From Coriobacteriaceae bacterium (GTDB lineage Bacteria > Actinomycetota > Coriobacteriia > Coriobacteriales > Coriobacteriaceae): a DNA stretch of 45,062 bases. The translations under genes were made by a program, and so were the position numbers. The stretch lies in NCBI GenBank assembly GCA_902364645.1, contig CABJEP010000017.1:1-45062 (forward strand), read 5' to 3'. This document shows positions 1-9,339 of the stretch, one piece after another. The notes beneath the pieces are model-generated. The model was not told the origin of the DNA. It did no database searches and saw only the letters and a list, made by a program, of their open reading frames with translations. How positions within the stretch are numbered: position 1 is the stretch's first letter; each line of letters begins with the position of its first letter.

Positions 1-130
1 TCGGCCTAATCCGCGGTCTTTCATGCAGCAGGGGCTCTCAATGTTTTTATGTCCTGCTCATATCGTCTCTGCCGGCAGTTGGGGACACTCCTTGGGCGCG
101 GTTGGTGCATTGACGTTGCATCGGGTGGTC

Positions 131-302
131 GGGAAAATGCGGCCCGGTTTTTGGCCGAATAGCGGGTCGCGGTTTCCGGATGGGGTGGGTTGCGGAAAGT
201 GCGACCCGGAATATTGCTCTGAAACGGGATGCGGTTTCCCTGATGCGCCTCAAACGGAAAGCGCATCCCATTCCGGAGCTTCAAAACGGGATGCGCTTTC
301 CG
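131..302. repeat. 172-bp array of alternating inverted 16-mers, copy 1
   Basis: Six 16-nt arms alternate between type B (like CGGAAAGTGCGACCCG) and its reverse complement, type A (like CGGGTCGCGGTTTCCG). Arms lie at 131-146 (B), 163-178 (A), 193-208 (B), 225-240 (A), 255-270 (B) and 287-302 (A), separated by gaps of exactly 16, 14, 16, 14 and 16 nt. A second copy with the same spacing and total length lies at 24047-24218. The arms can pair as three hairpins (B-A) or two hairpins (A-B). No gene is apparent in 1-343 beyond this; ORFs across it are by-products of the repeats. Confidence 0.85.
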
Positions 303-343
303 CACGGAAGAATTGTCGCAGCTGCGTTAAGCAGTGTCGCTCG

Positions 344-1012
344 TTACTCGCCCAGAATCAGCGCCGCGAGCTCGTCCTGGGTGTCCACCACGTAGTCGGC
401 GCCGGCGGCCTCAAGCTCTGCGCGGCCGCGGAAGCCCCAGCTGACGCCCGCGCTCTTAAGGCCGGCGTTGTGGCCGGTCAGAACATCGACATTCGAATCG
501 CCCACATAGAGCGTGGTTGCCGGATCGGCGCCCAGCTCTTTCATCACATGCAACGTGACGGGTGCCTCGGGCTTGGGCGGAAATGCGTCCACGCGGCCCT
601 GTACCAACGCAAAGCGATCGCGGCCAAAGTATTTCTCGATAAGCGGGGCTGCCGAAATATGATCCTTGTTGGTGAGCACGGCAAGCTGAACGCCCGCTGC
701 GCGCAGACGGTCGAGCATCTCAATCGTGCCGGCGTAGGGTGAGGTATGGTCCTCCTTGTGCTCGCCGTAATAGGCCCTAAACTCGGCAAGCGTCTGCTCA
801 AACATACGGCCGTCGCCCGCGTATTCGGCGGGCATAAAGCGCTCAACCAGCTTAAGCATGCCGTTTCCCACCTTGTAGCGGTACTCGTCCACGGCAAACG
901 TGGGCCAGCCGTGCATCTCGCAGGTGTGGTTGCCGGCGGCCGCCAGGTCCTCGATCGTGTTGAGGATGGTGCCGTCCAGGTCAAAGATCACATGGGAAAA
1001 AGCTGCTGCCAT
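344..1012 (-). CDS. HAD-superfamily hydrolase, phosphoglycolate phosphatase-like
   Basis: A 222-residue HAD phosphatase of the Gph/PGMB type. The nucleophile motif FDLDGT is at residues 10-15 with Asp11 as probable nucleophile. Motif II (LAVLTNK) lies mid-protein, followed by a lysine motif (PKPEAP) and the acidic motif YVGDSNVDV. An alpha-helical cap lies between the first two motifs. It probably removes phosphate from a small phosphorylated metabolite in the cytoplasm; the substrate cannot be told from sequence. The ATG at 1012 is preferred over an in-frame ATG at 1027 because a GGGAG ribosome-binding site sits five bases upstream of the former. It is monocistronic, downstream in orientation of the PTS regulator on the same strand. 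Confidence 0.85.
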   Translation of the reverse strand: MAAAFSHVIFDLDGTILNTIEDLAAAGNHTCEMHGWPTFAVDEYRYKVGNGMLKLVERFMPAEYAGDGRMFEQTLAEFRAYYGEHKEDHTSPYAGTIEMLDRLRAAGVQLAVLTNKDHISAAPLIEKYFGRDRFALVQGRVDAFPPKPEAPVTLHVMKELGADPATTLYVGDSNVDVLTGHNAGLKSAGVSWGFRGRAELEAAGADYVVDTQDELAALILGE

Positions 1013-1135
1013 GAAAGCTCCCGTCATTGGGTTCCAAAACGCACCCCATAATACTGGGCTTGCGCGTCGGGCACGTTTGGAATCAAAACATCTTCAGGGA
1101 TAGTGAGCCACGTCGCACCAGCCAGCGCTCGCCCG

Positions 1136-1192
1136 CTAGCAGATCCTCGGCAGCTGCTCTCCCACGATCATGTCGAGGATGCGGGTTGAGCC
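1136..1192 (-). pseudogene. Remnant of a hypE 3' end (last 18 codons)
   Basis: Read on the minus strand this stretch encodes GSTRILDMIVGEQLPRIC followed by TAG. It differs from the C-terminus of the intact hypE at 8224 by one residue (Ile for Leu). DNA similarity continues past the stop codon to about position 1112. No start or upstream HypE coding is present: it begins two bases beyond the stop codon of the PTS regulator. It therefore looks like the original or duplicated end of hypE left on the far side of an inserted 7-kb block. Confidence 0.8.
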
Positions 1193-1194
1193 CT

Positions 1195-3165
1195 TTATCC
1201 GATATCGTGCGTAAACGCAGCCAGAAACTCTTCGAACGTGTCGGTCTGCATGAGCCTCATCGTGGTCTCTACCGAGGAGAACACTTCGATAATCAGGTCG
1301 AGCACATCTCTAAAGAGCCCCATATCTTCCTGTGCGATGCCTATGAGCAGCACAAACCGCACGTCGTGGCGTCCCCAGGGAATCGGGGTGTCATTGTGGG
1401 CCACAGCGATAAACGAGCGCTTGGGATATACCGAGATCGCGTGGGGTATGGCGAGGCTGTCAGTAAACGCCGTCGACGAGACGCTCTCACGCAGATGCAC
1501 GTCAGCGATAAACTCAGGCGTTGCGAGCCCCTGAACAGCCAAAAGCTTCCCCATTTGGTCGATGCAGCTTGTGGCGTCGACTACGTCTATGTTGCGTATA
1601 AACAGCCCCGGCTGCAGCAGACGCCCCAAAAGGCCCTGGGCATAGAGGCGCCGCCGCCGCTCCTGGATGGCGCAAAGCCGGTCGCGGATCTTTCGCACGT
1701 TTTGCTTAGTGAGGATGGGTCCGATCAAGACTTTGGTGGTGCCTCCACAAACCGGCACGTCGATTGTGGTGATTACCGCATCGCTTTCGGGCGGATTGGC
1801 CAGGTAACTATCGCAGCTCATCACGGCGACAACGCTTATGTCATCGCCAAACTCGGTCTTGAGGTCGTCGACGAGCCTTCGTGCAAAGTCGTGGTACTCC
1901 TCGATAATCACTGTGCAGGTGACGGCGCCGTCGGGTGCGGAGAACTTCTCAAAGTAAGCGCCGATATGAAAGGCGATAAACGCGATTTCGTTTTCGCCCA
2001 CCTCAATATCCATGGCGGTGGAGAAGCGGTGGGCGATATAGACCGCCATGTCGTAGACCGGTGCGTACTCGCTTTTGATCTGCGCGGCGAGCGGGTTGGG
2101 GTAGCTTACGCGGTAGACGGCGCGCTGGTAGGCGTTAAACATATGCAGGACGAGTTGTAGGCGCATGGGCTCGTCGATAAAGCGTGGCAGGTCGTAGCGC
2201 TTTCCGCACTCGTCGAGGATCCCCAGAACCATGTCTACAAATTCGCGGTCAATGATGCTTGAGAGCTTCTCGCGGCTGAGCTCGTCAAAATCGCAACGCT
2301 CGACGGAAAGCGCCAAAAGCAGCAGAATCTGCTGAAAATCGTCGCGTGGGATGGCACAACCAAACTCCTTCTCAAAGTAGGCGGCAATGCGCTGGGCGCA
2401 GCGTACGATCTGTTCGCGCTGCCCGAGTTGTGTCACTAGGCCGTCTGCGTCGATGGGGCCGTCCACCTCGCTGAGCTCGTTGTTCGAGGTGAGCCTGATG
2501 ATGATCACTAACAGGTGCACGAGCAGGTTGGAGAGCGCGTAGCCGTTGATAAATAGATCCGAGCGCTGGCAGATCGCGACCAAGCTCGAGAGGGTTGCCT
2601 GCACGTCAAAGTCGGGAAACATGTTTTCGAGCGTTTTGGTTGAGGTGAAATAGCCATAGGAGTTGTGGGTGGCTATGTGGCCGAGAAGCTTGCGCTTGTC
2701 GGCCTCTCGCCCCGTGAGTTTCATGCGGTAGTCGTGTGTCTCGACATTGAGGTCGAACTGCCGAACGAGCGCGCGCACCTGCGGCATCACGGAGCTCTGA
2801 AACGTGCTCTCGCTGATAAAGAGCTCATCGGCGATATCAAAGACGGAGAGTCCATCGCATGCGTTGACAAGGCGGGAGATAGTAAAGTCGCGCCTGGAGT
2901 CCGCGTTCGCGGGGAGGGTATTGACACCTTCGCAAGGACTAGCGGAAGCGCTGGCGGCAGCCGGCGCCGCCGTGGCAAGGCGATAGCCCTCTTTAGACGA
3001 TTCGATATGTCGCGTACCGGTCTCGTTGACCTCTGCAACATAGTTGCGGATGCTTCGCTCACTCGCGCCCAAAAGGCCGGCAAGCATCGAGGAAGACACC
3101 CATGAGCTGCTGTTTTCGAGCACGTCGATCATGCGGTTGATGCGGTTCTGCTTGGCGCTCGCCAT
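1195..3165 (-). CDS. PRD/EIIB/EIIA-containing PTS transcriptional regulator (LicR/MtlR type)
   Basis: A 656-residue multidomain PTS regulator. In order: an N-terminal HTH_11-like helix-turn-helix (about 5-55), a second winged-helix region, two PTS regulation domains (about 180-290 and 290-400, the second with NPLAAQIKSEY and FIAFHIGAYFE), an EIIB-like domain (about 400-490) and a C-terminal EIIA of the fructose/mannitol type with the phospho-histidine motif IPHA. This architecture is that of DNA-binding activators controlled by phosphorylation from HPr and EIIB, not of short RNA-binding BglG antiterminators. GGAGG precedes the ATG. It diverges from the beta-glucoside PTS operon, whose upstream region holds three regularly spaced imperfect palindromes that could be its operators. 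The stop codon abuts a hypE remnant. Confidence 0.85.
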   Translation of the reverse strand: MASAKQNRINRMIDVLENSSSWVSSSMLAGLLGASERSIRNYVAEVNETGTRHIESSKEGYRLATAAPAAASASASPCEGVNTLPANADSRRDFTISRLVNACDGLSVFDIADELFISESTFQSSVMPQVRALVRQFDLNVETHDYRMKLTGREADKRKLLGHIATHNSYGYFTSTKTLENMFPDFDVQATLSSLVAICQRSDLFINGYALSNLLVHLLVIIIRLTSNNELSEVDGPIDADGLVTQLGQREQIVRCAQRIAAYFEKEFGCAIPRDDFQQILLLLALSVERCDFDELSREKLSSIIDREFVDMVLGILDECGKRYDLPRFIDEPMRLQLVLHMFNAYQRAVYRVSYPNPLAAQIKSEYAPVYDMAVYIAHRFSTAMDIEVGENEIAFIAFHIGAYFEKFSAPDGAVTCTVIIEEYHDFARRLVDDLKTEFGDDISVVAVMSCDSYLANPPESDAVITTIDVPVCGGTTKVLIGPILTKQNVRKIRDRLCAIQERRRRLYAQGLLGRLLQPGLFIRNIDVVDATSCIDQMGKLLAVQGLATPEFIADVHLRESVSSTAFTDSLAIPHAISVYPKRSFIAVAHNDTPIPWGRHDVRFVLLIGIAQEDMGLFRDVLDLIIEVFSSVETTMRLMQTDTFEEFLAAFTHDIG

Positions 3166-3246
3166 GGCTTTCCTCCAAGAGATGAACGGCAGACAGGGTG
3201 TACCGCCCCATGGTATCTCAGGTTAAGAAAGGGTGTCTTTTCTAAT

Positions 3247-3323
3247 TTGCCGCCCAAGCGGAAAATCGCCCGGCTTGCCGTGCGGGCGGAAAATCTGCTG
3301 CCTTGCCGCTATGCGGCAAAAAG
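3247..3323. promoter_or_regulatory. Three 28-bp-spaced operator-like repeats
   Basis: Three 21-nt direct repeats start at 3247, 3275 and 3303, exactly 28 bp apart. Each begins TTGCCG and carries GCGG followed by an A-rich end; the third is a clear palindrome (TTGCCGC-TAT-GCGGCAA). They lie in the 302-bp gap between the divergent PTS regulator and PTS operon, just upstream of a possible promoter. This layout fits binding of several regulator dimers on one face of DNA. Binding by the adjacent PRD regulator is an inference. Confidence 0.55.
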
Positions 3324-3327
3324 TCGG

Positions 3328-3358
3328 TTGGCGGCAAGAGCCCTCCGCCGCGTATAGT
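3328..3358 (+). promoter_or_regulatory. Candidate promoter of the PTS operon
   Basis: A -10-like TATAGT at 3353-3358 has a weak -35-like TTGGCG at 3328-3333 (19-bp spacer). The weak -35 box directly next to the repeat array suits an activator-dependent promoter. It would leave a leader of about 100 nt before the EIIB gene. Confidence 0.35.
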
Positions 3359-3467
3359 GCAGTCACGGTCAAGGGCGGCCGGGTCGACACGGGCGCCCAA
3401 GAACACAGCGGGGATCGCAGCGGCATCGGAGCTGCCTCGAGCCCGCTTATTGGGAAAGGAGTACCCC

Positions 3468-3797
3468 ATGGCAGATGAGAACGGCACCGTTCGCATTCTC
3501 CTCGCTTGCGGCATCGGTGCCTCGACCGGCTTTATGGCGGCAGGCATGCGCAAGGTCGCAAAGTCCAAGGGTCTTGACTGCACCATCAAGGCAGTCAGTA
3601 AGTCTGAGATTATGGACTACGCCGACAAGATCGACGTCCTCCTGCTCGGTCCGCACTTCGCCTCCGAGGTGCCCGAGATCCAGTCTCAAGTGGCATCTCA
3701 CGGCGTGAAGGTCATGGCCATCGACCCCGACTATTACGCGGCGCTCGACGGCGAGAGCATCCTCGAGGATGCCTACGACCTGCTTGACGAAGACTAG
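3468..3797 (+). CDS. PTS EIIB component, lactose/cellobiose family
   Basis: A 109-residue EIIB protein. The signature RILLACGIGASTGFMA places the phosphorylated cysteine at Cys14, followed by the typical Rossmann-like fold with LLGPHFASE. It passes phosphate from EIIA to the sugar carried by EIIC. The ATG at 3468 is chosen because GGAAAGGAG lies just upstream; the open frame extends further up without a better start. It is the first gene of the operon EIIB-EIIC-EIIA-6-phospho-beta-glucosidase-HPr. The EIIC gene follows after 11 bp with its own AGGAGG site. Confidence 0.9.
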   Translation: MADENGTVRILLACGIGASTGFMAAGMRKVAKSKGLDCTIKAVSKSEIMDYADKIDVLLLGPHFASEVPEIQSQVASHGVKVMAIDPDYYAALDGESILEDAYDLLDED

Positions 3798-3808
3798 GAG
3801 GGGACAAC

Positions 3809-5128
3809 ATGCTGCAAAAGTTCATGGAAGCGATCCAGGCGTGGATCACCGAGCATGTCGTCCCCGTGATGAACAAGCTTACCTCAACCTACTGGTTTGG
3901 CGTTATCTCCGACGCAGTTCTCTACATCGTCCCCTTCTCCATGGTCTCGGCCATCCCGAGCCTGTGGAACATTATCCGTCGCTTTGTCCCGGCCCTGCCC
4001 GACCTGTCGCCGCTCACTACGTTCTCGTTTGGCCTCGTGGGCATGTTCATGGCGTTTATCATCCCGCATAACGTTGCGGTCAAGGAAGATCGCAAAGACC
4101 GCAGCATGATTGCCGGTTTTACCGGTATAGGCGCTTTTATGCTGTGCATGAACCCCACCATCACCGATCAGGGCTATGTCTTCCAGATGGCCAAGTTTGG
4201 CGCGGGTGGCATGTTCACCGCGATGGTCGTGGGATTTGTCGTTGGCTTTATCTACAAGCGCATGGCGCGCATGACGTTCTTTTCCGAGGACAGCCTCGTG
4301 CCCGACTTCGTCAAGAACTGGTTCGATAACATCATTGCGGTGCTGCTGTCGCTTTTTGTGGCTTGGCTCTTTACCAACATGCTCCAGGTCGACGTTTTTA
4401 GCGCGGTCGCGATCATCCTTTCGCCCGTTACCGGCTTTGCCCAGACGCTGCCCGGCACCATCGCCATCCCGCTTGTCATGGACACCTTCTACTTCTTTGG
4501 CATCTCCGGCTGGGTGTTCTCGCCGATCCAGCAGTCCATCCAAAAGTCTGCTCTTGCCGAGAACATGGCCGCCTATGCCGCAGGCCTCGCTCCCACTAAC
4601 ATTAACGCGTACGGCATTACTCGCTACATCATGATCGGCGGCGAGGGCGCAACGCTTCCGTTGGCCTTCTACATGCTCTTTGCCAAGTCCAAGAAGAACA
4701 AGACGCTCGGCCGTGCAACGATTATCCCGTCGCTGTTCAACATTAACGAGCCGCTGGTCTTCTCCACGATCGTCGCCAACCCCTTTATGTTCATCCCCAT
4801 GGTGCTGCAGTCTATCCTGCTGTCTGCCAACGCCTACCTCTGGATGAGCATGGGCTGGGCGAGCCTGCACGTCGAGAATTTCGATATGAACTTCCTGCCC
4901 AATGCGGTCTCGGCGTTCTTTATGTCGGGCGGAGACGTGCGCAATATCGCACTTGTCTGCGTCAACCTGCTGATCGCCGCGATTCTGTGGTTCCCGTTCT
5001 TTAAGGCTGCCGATAACTACCAGTGCAAGATCGAGGAAGAGCAGGCTGCCGAGAAGGCTGCAAAGAAAGCGGCCAAGAAGGCTGCCAAGGAAGCCGCCAA
5101 GGCCGCTGCCGCAGCTGCTGTCGAGTAA
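3809..5128 (+). CDS. PTS EIIC permease, cellobiose/lactose family
   Basis: A 439-residue polytopic membrane protein, the sugar channel of a cellobiose-type phosphotransferase system. Several hydrophobic segments run from about residue 30 to 405. Family-typical stretches include FYFFGISGWVFSPIQQS and FNINEPLVFSTIVANPFMF, the latter close to the conserved NEP sugar-binding loop. Residues about 410-439 form an unusual lysine/alanine-rich tail (KAAKKAAKKAAKEAAK) that probably lies in the cytoplasm and is not needed by the family. It is co-transcribed with EIIB and EIIA and probably imports beta-glucosides such as cellobiose with phosphorylation; the exact sugar is inferred from the neighbouring glycosidase. 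Confidence 0.9.
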   Translation: MLQKFMEAIQAWITEHVVPVMNKLTSTYWFGVISDAVLYIVPFSMVSAIPSLWNIIRRFVPALPDLSPLTTFSFGLVGMFMAFIIPHNVAVKEDRKDRSMIAGFTGIGAFMLCMNPTITDQGYVFQMAKFGAGGMFTAMVVGFVVGFIYKRMARMTFFSEDSLVPDFVKNWFDNIIAVLLSLFVAWLFTNMLQVDVFSAVAIILSPVTGFAQTLPGTIAIPLVMDTFYFFGISGWVFSPIQQSIQKSALAENMAAYAAGLAPTNINAYGITRYIMIGGEGATLPLAFYMLFAKSKKNKTLGRATIIPSLFNINEPLVFSTIVANPFMFIPMVLQSILLSANAYLWMSMGWASLHVENFDMNFLPNAVSAFFMSGGDVRNIALVCVNLLIAAILWFPFFKAADNYQCKIEEEQAAEKAAKKAAKKAAKEAAKAAAAAAVE

Positions 5129-5179
5129 ACCTCTACGGGCGACTCAGAGTTCGTCGCCTAGTTGCTACCAGATGTTTCA

Positions 5180-5205
5180 GTACCGGCCGTGGAGGCGGCC
5201 GGTAC
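5180..5205 (+). other. Intercistronic hairpin
   Basis: GTACCGGCCG pairs perfectly with CGGCCGGTAC across a 6-nt loop in the gap between EIIC and EIIA. There is no T-tract, so it is more likely an mRNA-stabilising or processing hairpin than a terminator. Confidence 0.5.
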
Positions 5206-5224
5206 CCAAGAATAGGAGGCCATG

Positions 5225-5551
5225 ATGGCTGATGAGACAATCAACGTTCCTGCGGTCGCGATGAACGTCATCATCAACGCTGGCGACGGCCGCGCCTGCA
5301 TCGACAAGGCGATGGATGCCCTGGCGGAGTTCGATTTCGATGCGGCAGACGCGCATCTTGCCGAGGCTGATGCCAAGATCCTTGAGGCGCACAAAGCGCA
5401 GACCGAGATGATCCAGCGCCAGGCGGGCGGCGAGGAGGTCGAGTACTCCCTGCTGTTCGTGCACGCCCAGGATACGCTTATGACCATCAGCGCCGAGCTG
5501 CACATGGCCAAGAAGATGATGCCCGTAGTGCGCGCGCTGACCGCCCGCTAA
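5225..5551 (+). CDS. PTS EIIA component, lactose/cellobiose family
   Basis: A helical EIIA protein of about 108 residues. The active-site histidine lies in the family motif FVHAQDTLM (about residue 80), and the trimer-forming helices match the family length of about 105 residues. It receives phosphate from HPr and donates it to EIIB. Two in-frame ATGs occur at 5222 and 5225; AGGAGG at 5214-5219 is spaced better for 5225, so that start is given. It lies between EIIC and the 6-phospho-beta-glucosidase gene. Confidence 0.9.
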   Translation: MADETINVPAVAMNVIINAGDGRACIDKAMDALAEFDFDAADAHLAEADAKILEAHKAQTEMIQRQAGGEEVEYSLLFVHAQDTLMTISAELHMAKKMMPVVRALTAR

Positions 5552-5614
5552 CGCGTCTCCCGATTGCGGGTCGCGCCCTGCGGCTCGCATCCCCAACCCA
5601 ACCAAGAGAGATGA

Positions 5615-7162
<1,548 letters not shown>

Positions 7163-7171
7163 GGAGCAGAG

Positions 7172-7438
7172 ATGGTTTCCAAGACGACGGTCGTCAAGAA
7201 TCCGAGCGGTATCCACGCGCGTCCTGCGTCGCTGTTTGTGCAGGAGGCAAGCAAGTACGAGAGCTCGATCACCGTTGGCAAGGTGGGCGGAGACGCCAAG
7301 GACGCCAAGTCTATCTTGATGGTCATGAGCCTGGGGATGATCTGCGGTTGCGAGATTGTGATTGCGGCCGACGGCGCCGACGAGGCGGCCGCCGTCGATG
7401 CCCTCGTGGCGCTTGTCGAGAGTGGCTGCGGGGAGTAG
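7172..7438 (+). CDS. HPr-family phosphocarrier protein
   Basis: An 88-residue HPr. The phosphorylated histidine is His15 in GIHARPA, and a serine in the KSIL motif (Ser47) aligns with the regulatory Ser46 used by HPr kinase. It carries phosphate from enzyme I to EIIA proteins. Placement as the last gene of a substrate-specific PTS operon is uncommon; it may be a dedicated carrier or simply the main HPr. AAGGAG precedes the ATG. A strong terminator follows at 7501-7529. Confidence 0.9.
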   Translation: MVSKTTVVKNPSGIHARPASLFVQEASKYESSITVGKVGGDAKDAKSILMVMSLGMICGCEIVIAADGADEAAAVDALVALVESGCGE

Positions 7439-7500
7439 GCGGGCAAAAGCCGCGCCGATGCGCTTTGGGCCACCCAAGGTGGGCTGGCTCCAGAAAGATT

Positions 7501-7530
7501 GGCCCGCCGGTGCGCGCCGGCGGGCCCTTT
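7501..7530 (+). terminator. Terminator of the PTS operon
   Basis: A perfect 10-bp stem GGCCCGCCGG/CCGGCGGGCC with a 6-nt loop, followed by CTTT. It lies 62 bp after the HPr gene and just before the next start codon. Confidence 0.75.
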
Positions 7531-7547
7531 GCTTAGGGAGGTTAACG

Positions 7548-7988
7548 ATGACGGCAAGAAACGTTGGCGCTAGGGGCGCGGGGCGCGTTGGGGCGCGTTC
7601 GGCGCTTACGACCCTGGGGGTCATGTCACTGATTTATGCGGTGGGCGTTCTACTTATGGATGCGACTGTGGGCGAGCTTACGGGCTCTGCGGCGTCCTCT
7701 GCATCGATCGCGTCGATGCTCGTTACCTTGCTGCTCATCGTGGCGTTGATCTTCCTTGAGGTGCGAGCGTATCGGGCGGTGGTGGCCTCGGTGCCCTTTG
7801 AGCCTGATATGGGTGACAAGGTGCTGCTAGGTCTTTCGCTCTGGTTTGGCGGCGGCATGCCACTCGGCGTCGCCAATCTGGTTCGCGCCGCGGCGTTAGG
7901 AGGTGCCGGCGACGTGCGCCAGATTCTCATGCAGCTGGGCGTGAGCGTCGCGCTCATGCTGCTGACGTATCCAAAGTTCAGAGCGTAG
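7548..7988 (+). CDS. Small integral membrane protein, unknown function
   Basis: A 146-residue protein with four hydrophobic segments (about 22-40, 50-70, 92-112 and 122-140) and a basic N-terminus. No family was recognised. The start is the ATG at 7548, preceded by GGGAGG; the open frame extends further upstream through the PTS terminator, which argues against a longer protein. A strong terminator follows. It lies inside the block bracketed by the two hypE ends, so it may have arrived with the PTS genes. Confidence 0.65.
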   Translation: MTARNVGARGAGRVGARSALTTLGVMSLIYAVGVLLMDATVGELTGSAASSASIASMLVTLLLIVALIFLEVRAYRAVVASVPFEPDMGDKVLLGLSLWFGGGMPLGVANLVRAAALGGAGDVRQILMQLGVSVALMLLTYPKFRA

Positions 7989-8013
7989 ACAACAGCAAAG
8001 CTTGAAAATGCAA

Positions 8014-8052
8014 AGCCCCGCGACCGATTTCAGCCCGGTCGCGGGGCTATTT
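8014..8052 (+). terminator. Rho-independent terminator
   Basis: A 13-bp perfect stem (AGCCCCGCGACCG and its complement) with a 9-nt loop, followed by ATTT. It ends the transcript of the small membrane protein gene. Positions 8053-8223 hold no recognisable gene. Confidence 0.8.
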
Positions 8053-8223
8053 GATATTTGGGGGAAATGCATTCGTCGATTTACATGCTCTCTGCCGCAC
8101 GTGTGCCCCGCTCATTTCCAGGGTGAACATTTGGCTCGCTCAATCTTGGGGTGGCAGCGGATCGGGCAGGGCGGGACGACGGCCTGGTGGCGGAGCGAAG
8201 CCGCGCCGGCCGGCGCTCGCCCG

Positions 8224-9258
8224 CTAGCAAATCCTCGGCAGCTGCTCTCCTACGAGCATGTCGAGGATACGGGTCGAGCCCCAGCCGGTGCGCACGCGCA
8301 CGGCGGGACGGGCGCCCTCGGCAAGCGGCAGCACGCGACCGATAATCGCGGCGTTTTCGCCGTAGCGCGCGGCGCGCATGGCCGTCAGTGCGGCATCGGC
8401 CTGCTCGGCCGGCACCACGGCAACCATCTTGCCCTCGTTTGCTACCTGCAGCACATCGTAGCCGAGCATCGCACATGCCGCCTGCACGTCGGGGCGCACG
8501 GGCACAGCATCCTCGTCGATCTCCATGGCAACGCCGCTGGCCTGGGCAAACTCGTTGAGCGTGGATGCCAGACCGCCGCGCGTGGGGTCGCGGAAGCAGC
8601 GGGTGTCGGGGGCGGCGGCGAGCACGTCGGCAATCAGATGATTGAGCGGTGCGGCGTCGCTTTCGATGGTGCTCGAAAACGCCAGGCCCTCGCGCTGGCT
8701 CATGATGGCGATGCCGTGGTCGCCTAGCGTACCCGATACCAGGATGGCGTCGCCGGGCCGGCAGTTGGCACCGCTGAGCGTCACGCCTGCGGGCACCTCG
8801 CCCACGCCGGCGGTATTGATGTAGACGCCGTCGGCACCTCCACGCTCGACCACCTTGGTGTCGCCGGTGATTATGGACACGCCCGCCTCGCGTGCTGTTT
8901 CGGCCATGGTCTGCACAATCTGGCGCAGCTTGTCCATGGGATAGCCCTCTTCGAGGATAAAGCCGCACGAGAGGTAGCGCACGTTAGCGCCCGAGGTCGC
9001 GACGTCGTTGACGGTTCCGCATACGGCGAGGCGGCCGATATTGCCGCCGGGGAAGAACTGCGGCGTTACCACAAAGCTGTCGGTCGACATGGCGATTCGC
9101 CCGCTTGCGGGCAGCGCGGCGACACCAGCATCGTTGCCCGCAAGCAGCTCGGGCGACCCAAAGGCATCCAGAAAGACCTCATCGATAATGCGCTTCATCA
9201 TCTGGCCGCCGGAGCCGTGGCCCAGCAGGACAGTGCTATCGGTGGCAGTACGGGACAT
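8224..9258 (-). CDS. hypE: Hydrogenase maturation protein HypE (carbamoyl dehydratase)
   Basis: A 344-residue PurM/AIR-synthase-like protein. The N-terminal LLGHGSGGQMM and the ATP-binding DPTRGG and SGTLGDHG motifs are clear. The C-terminus is PRIC, so the last residue is the cysteine that is carbamoylated by HypF and dehydrated to thiocyanate to provide the cyanide ligand of the NiFe-hydrogenase iron. The protein is full length. It is the last gene of hypF-hypC-hypD-hypE. Its last 18 codons recur at 1136-1192, on the other side of the PTS island. Confidence 0.95.
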   Translation of the reverse strand: MSRTATDSTVLLGHGSGGQMMKRIIDEVFLDAFGSPELLAGNDAGVAALPASGRIAMSTDSFVVTPQFFPGGNIGRLAVCGTVNDVATSGANVRYLSCGFILEEGYPMDKLRQIVQTMAETAREAGVSIITGDTKVVERGGADGVYINTAGVGEVPAGVTLSGANCRPGDAILVSGTLGDHGIAIMSQREGLAFSSTIESDAAPLNHLIADVLAAAPDTRCFRDPTRGGLASTLNEFAQASGVAMEIDEDAVPVRPDVQAACAMLGYDVLQVANEGKMVAVVPAEQADAALTAMRAARYGENAAIIGRVLPLAEGARPAVRVRTGWGSTRILDMLVGEQLPRIC

Positions 9259-9339
9259 ATCGAAAACTCCAATCGTGGGTGGAATTATATGGGTGAGGCG
9301 CAGCGTCGACCGGTCCGCCGTTCGTTAGAACGGCGGAAC

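Noticed and set aside
131..302. Resemblance to a CRISPR array
   Set aside because: Repeats alternate in orientation, the gaps are only 14 or 16 nt and share words with each other and with copy 2, and no cas gene is present.
23..742. Plus-strand open frame of 239 codons over the repeat array and the HAD gene
   Set aside because: It is antisense to a clear HAD gene and made open by G+C-biased codons; no recognisable protein.
1027..2160. Plus-strand open frame of 377 codons
   Set aside because: Antisense to the PTS regulator, which has full domain matches and a good ribosome site.
1195..3165. RNA-binding BglG antiterminator
   Set aside because: The N-terminus is a DNA-binding helix-turn-helix and EIIB/EIIA domains are attached, which fits the DNA-binding activator class; no antiterminator hairpin pair was seen before the PTS genes.
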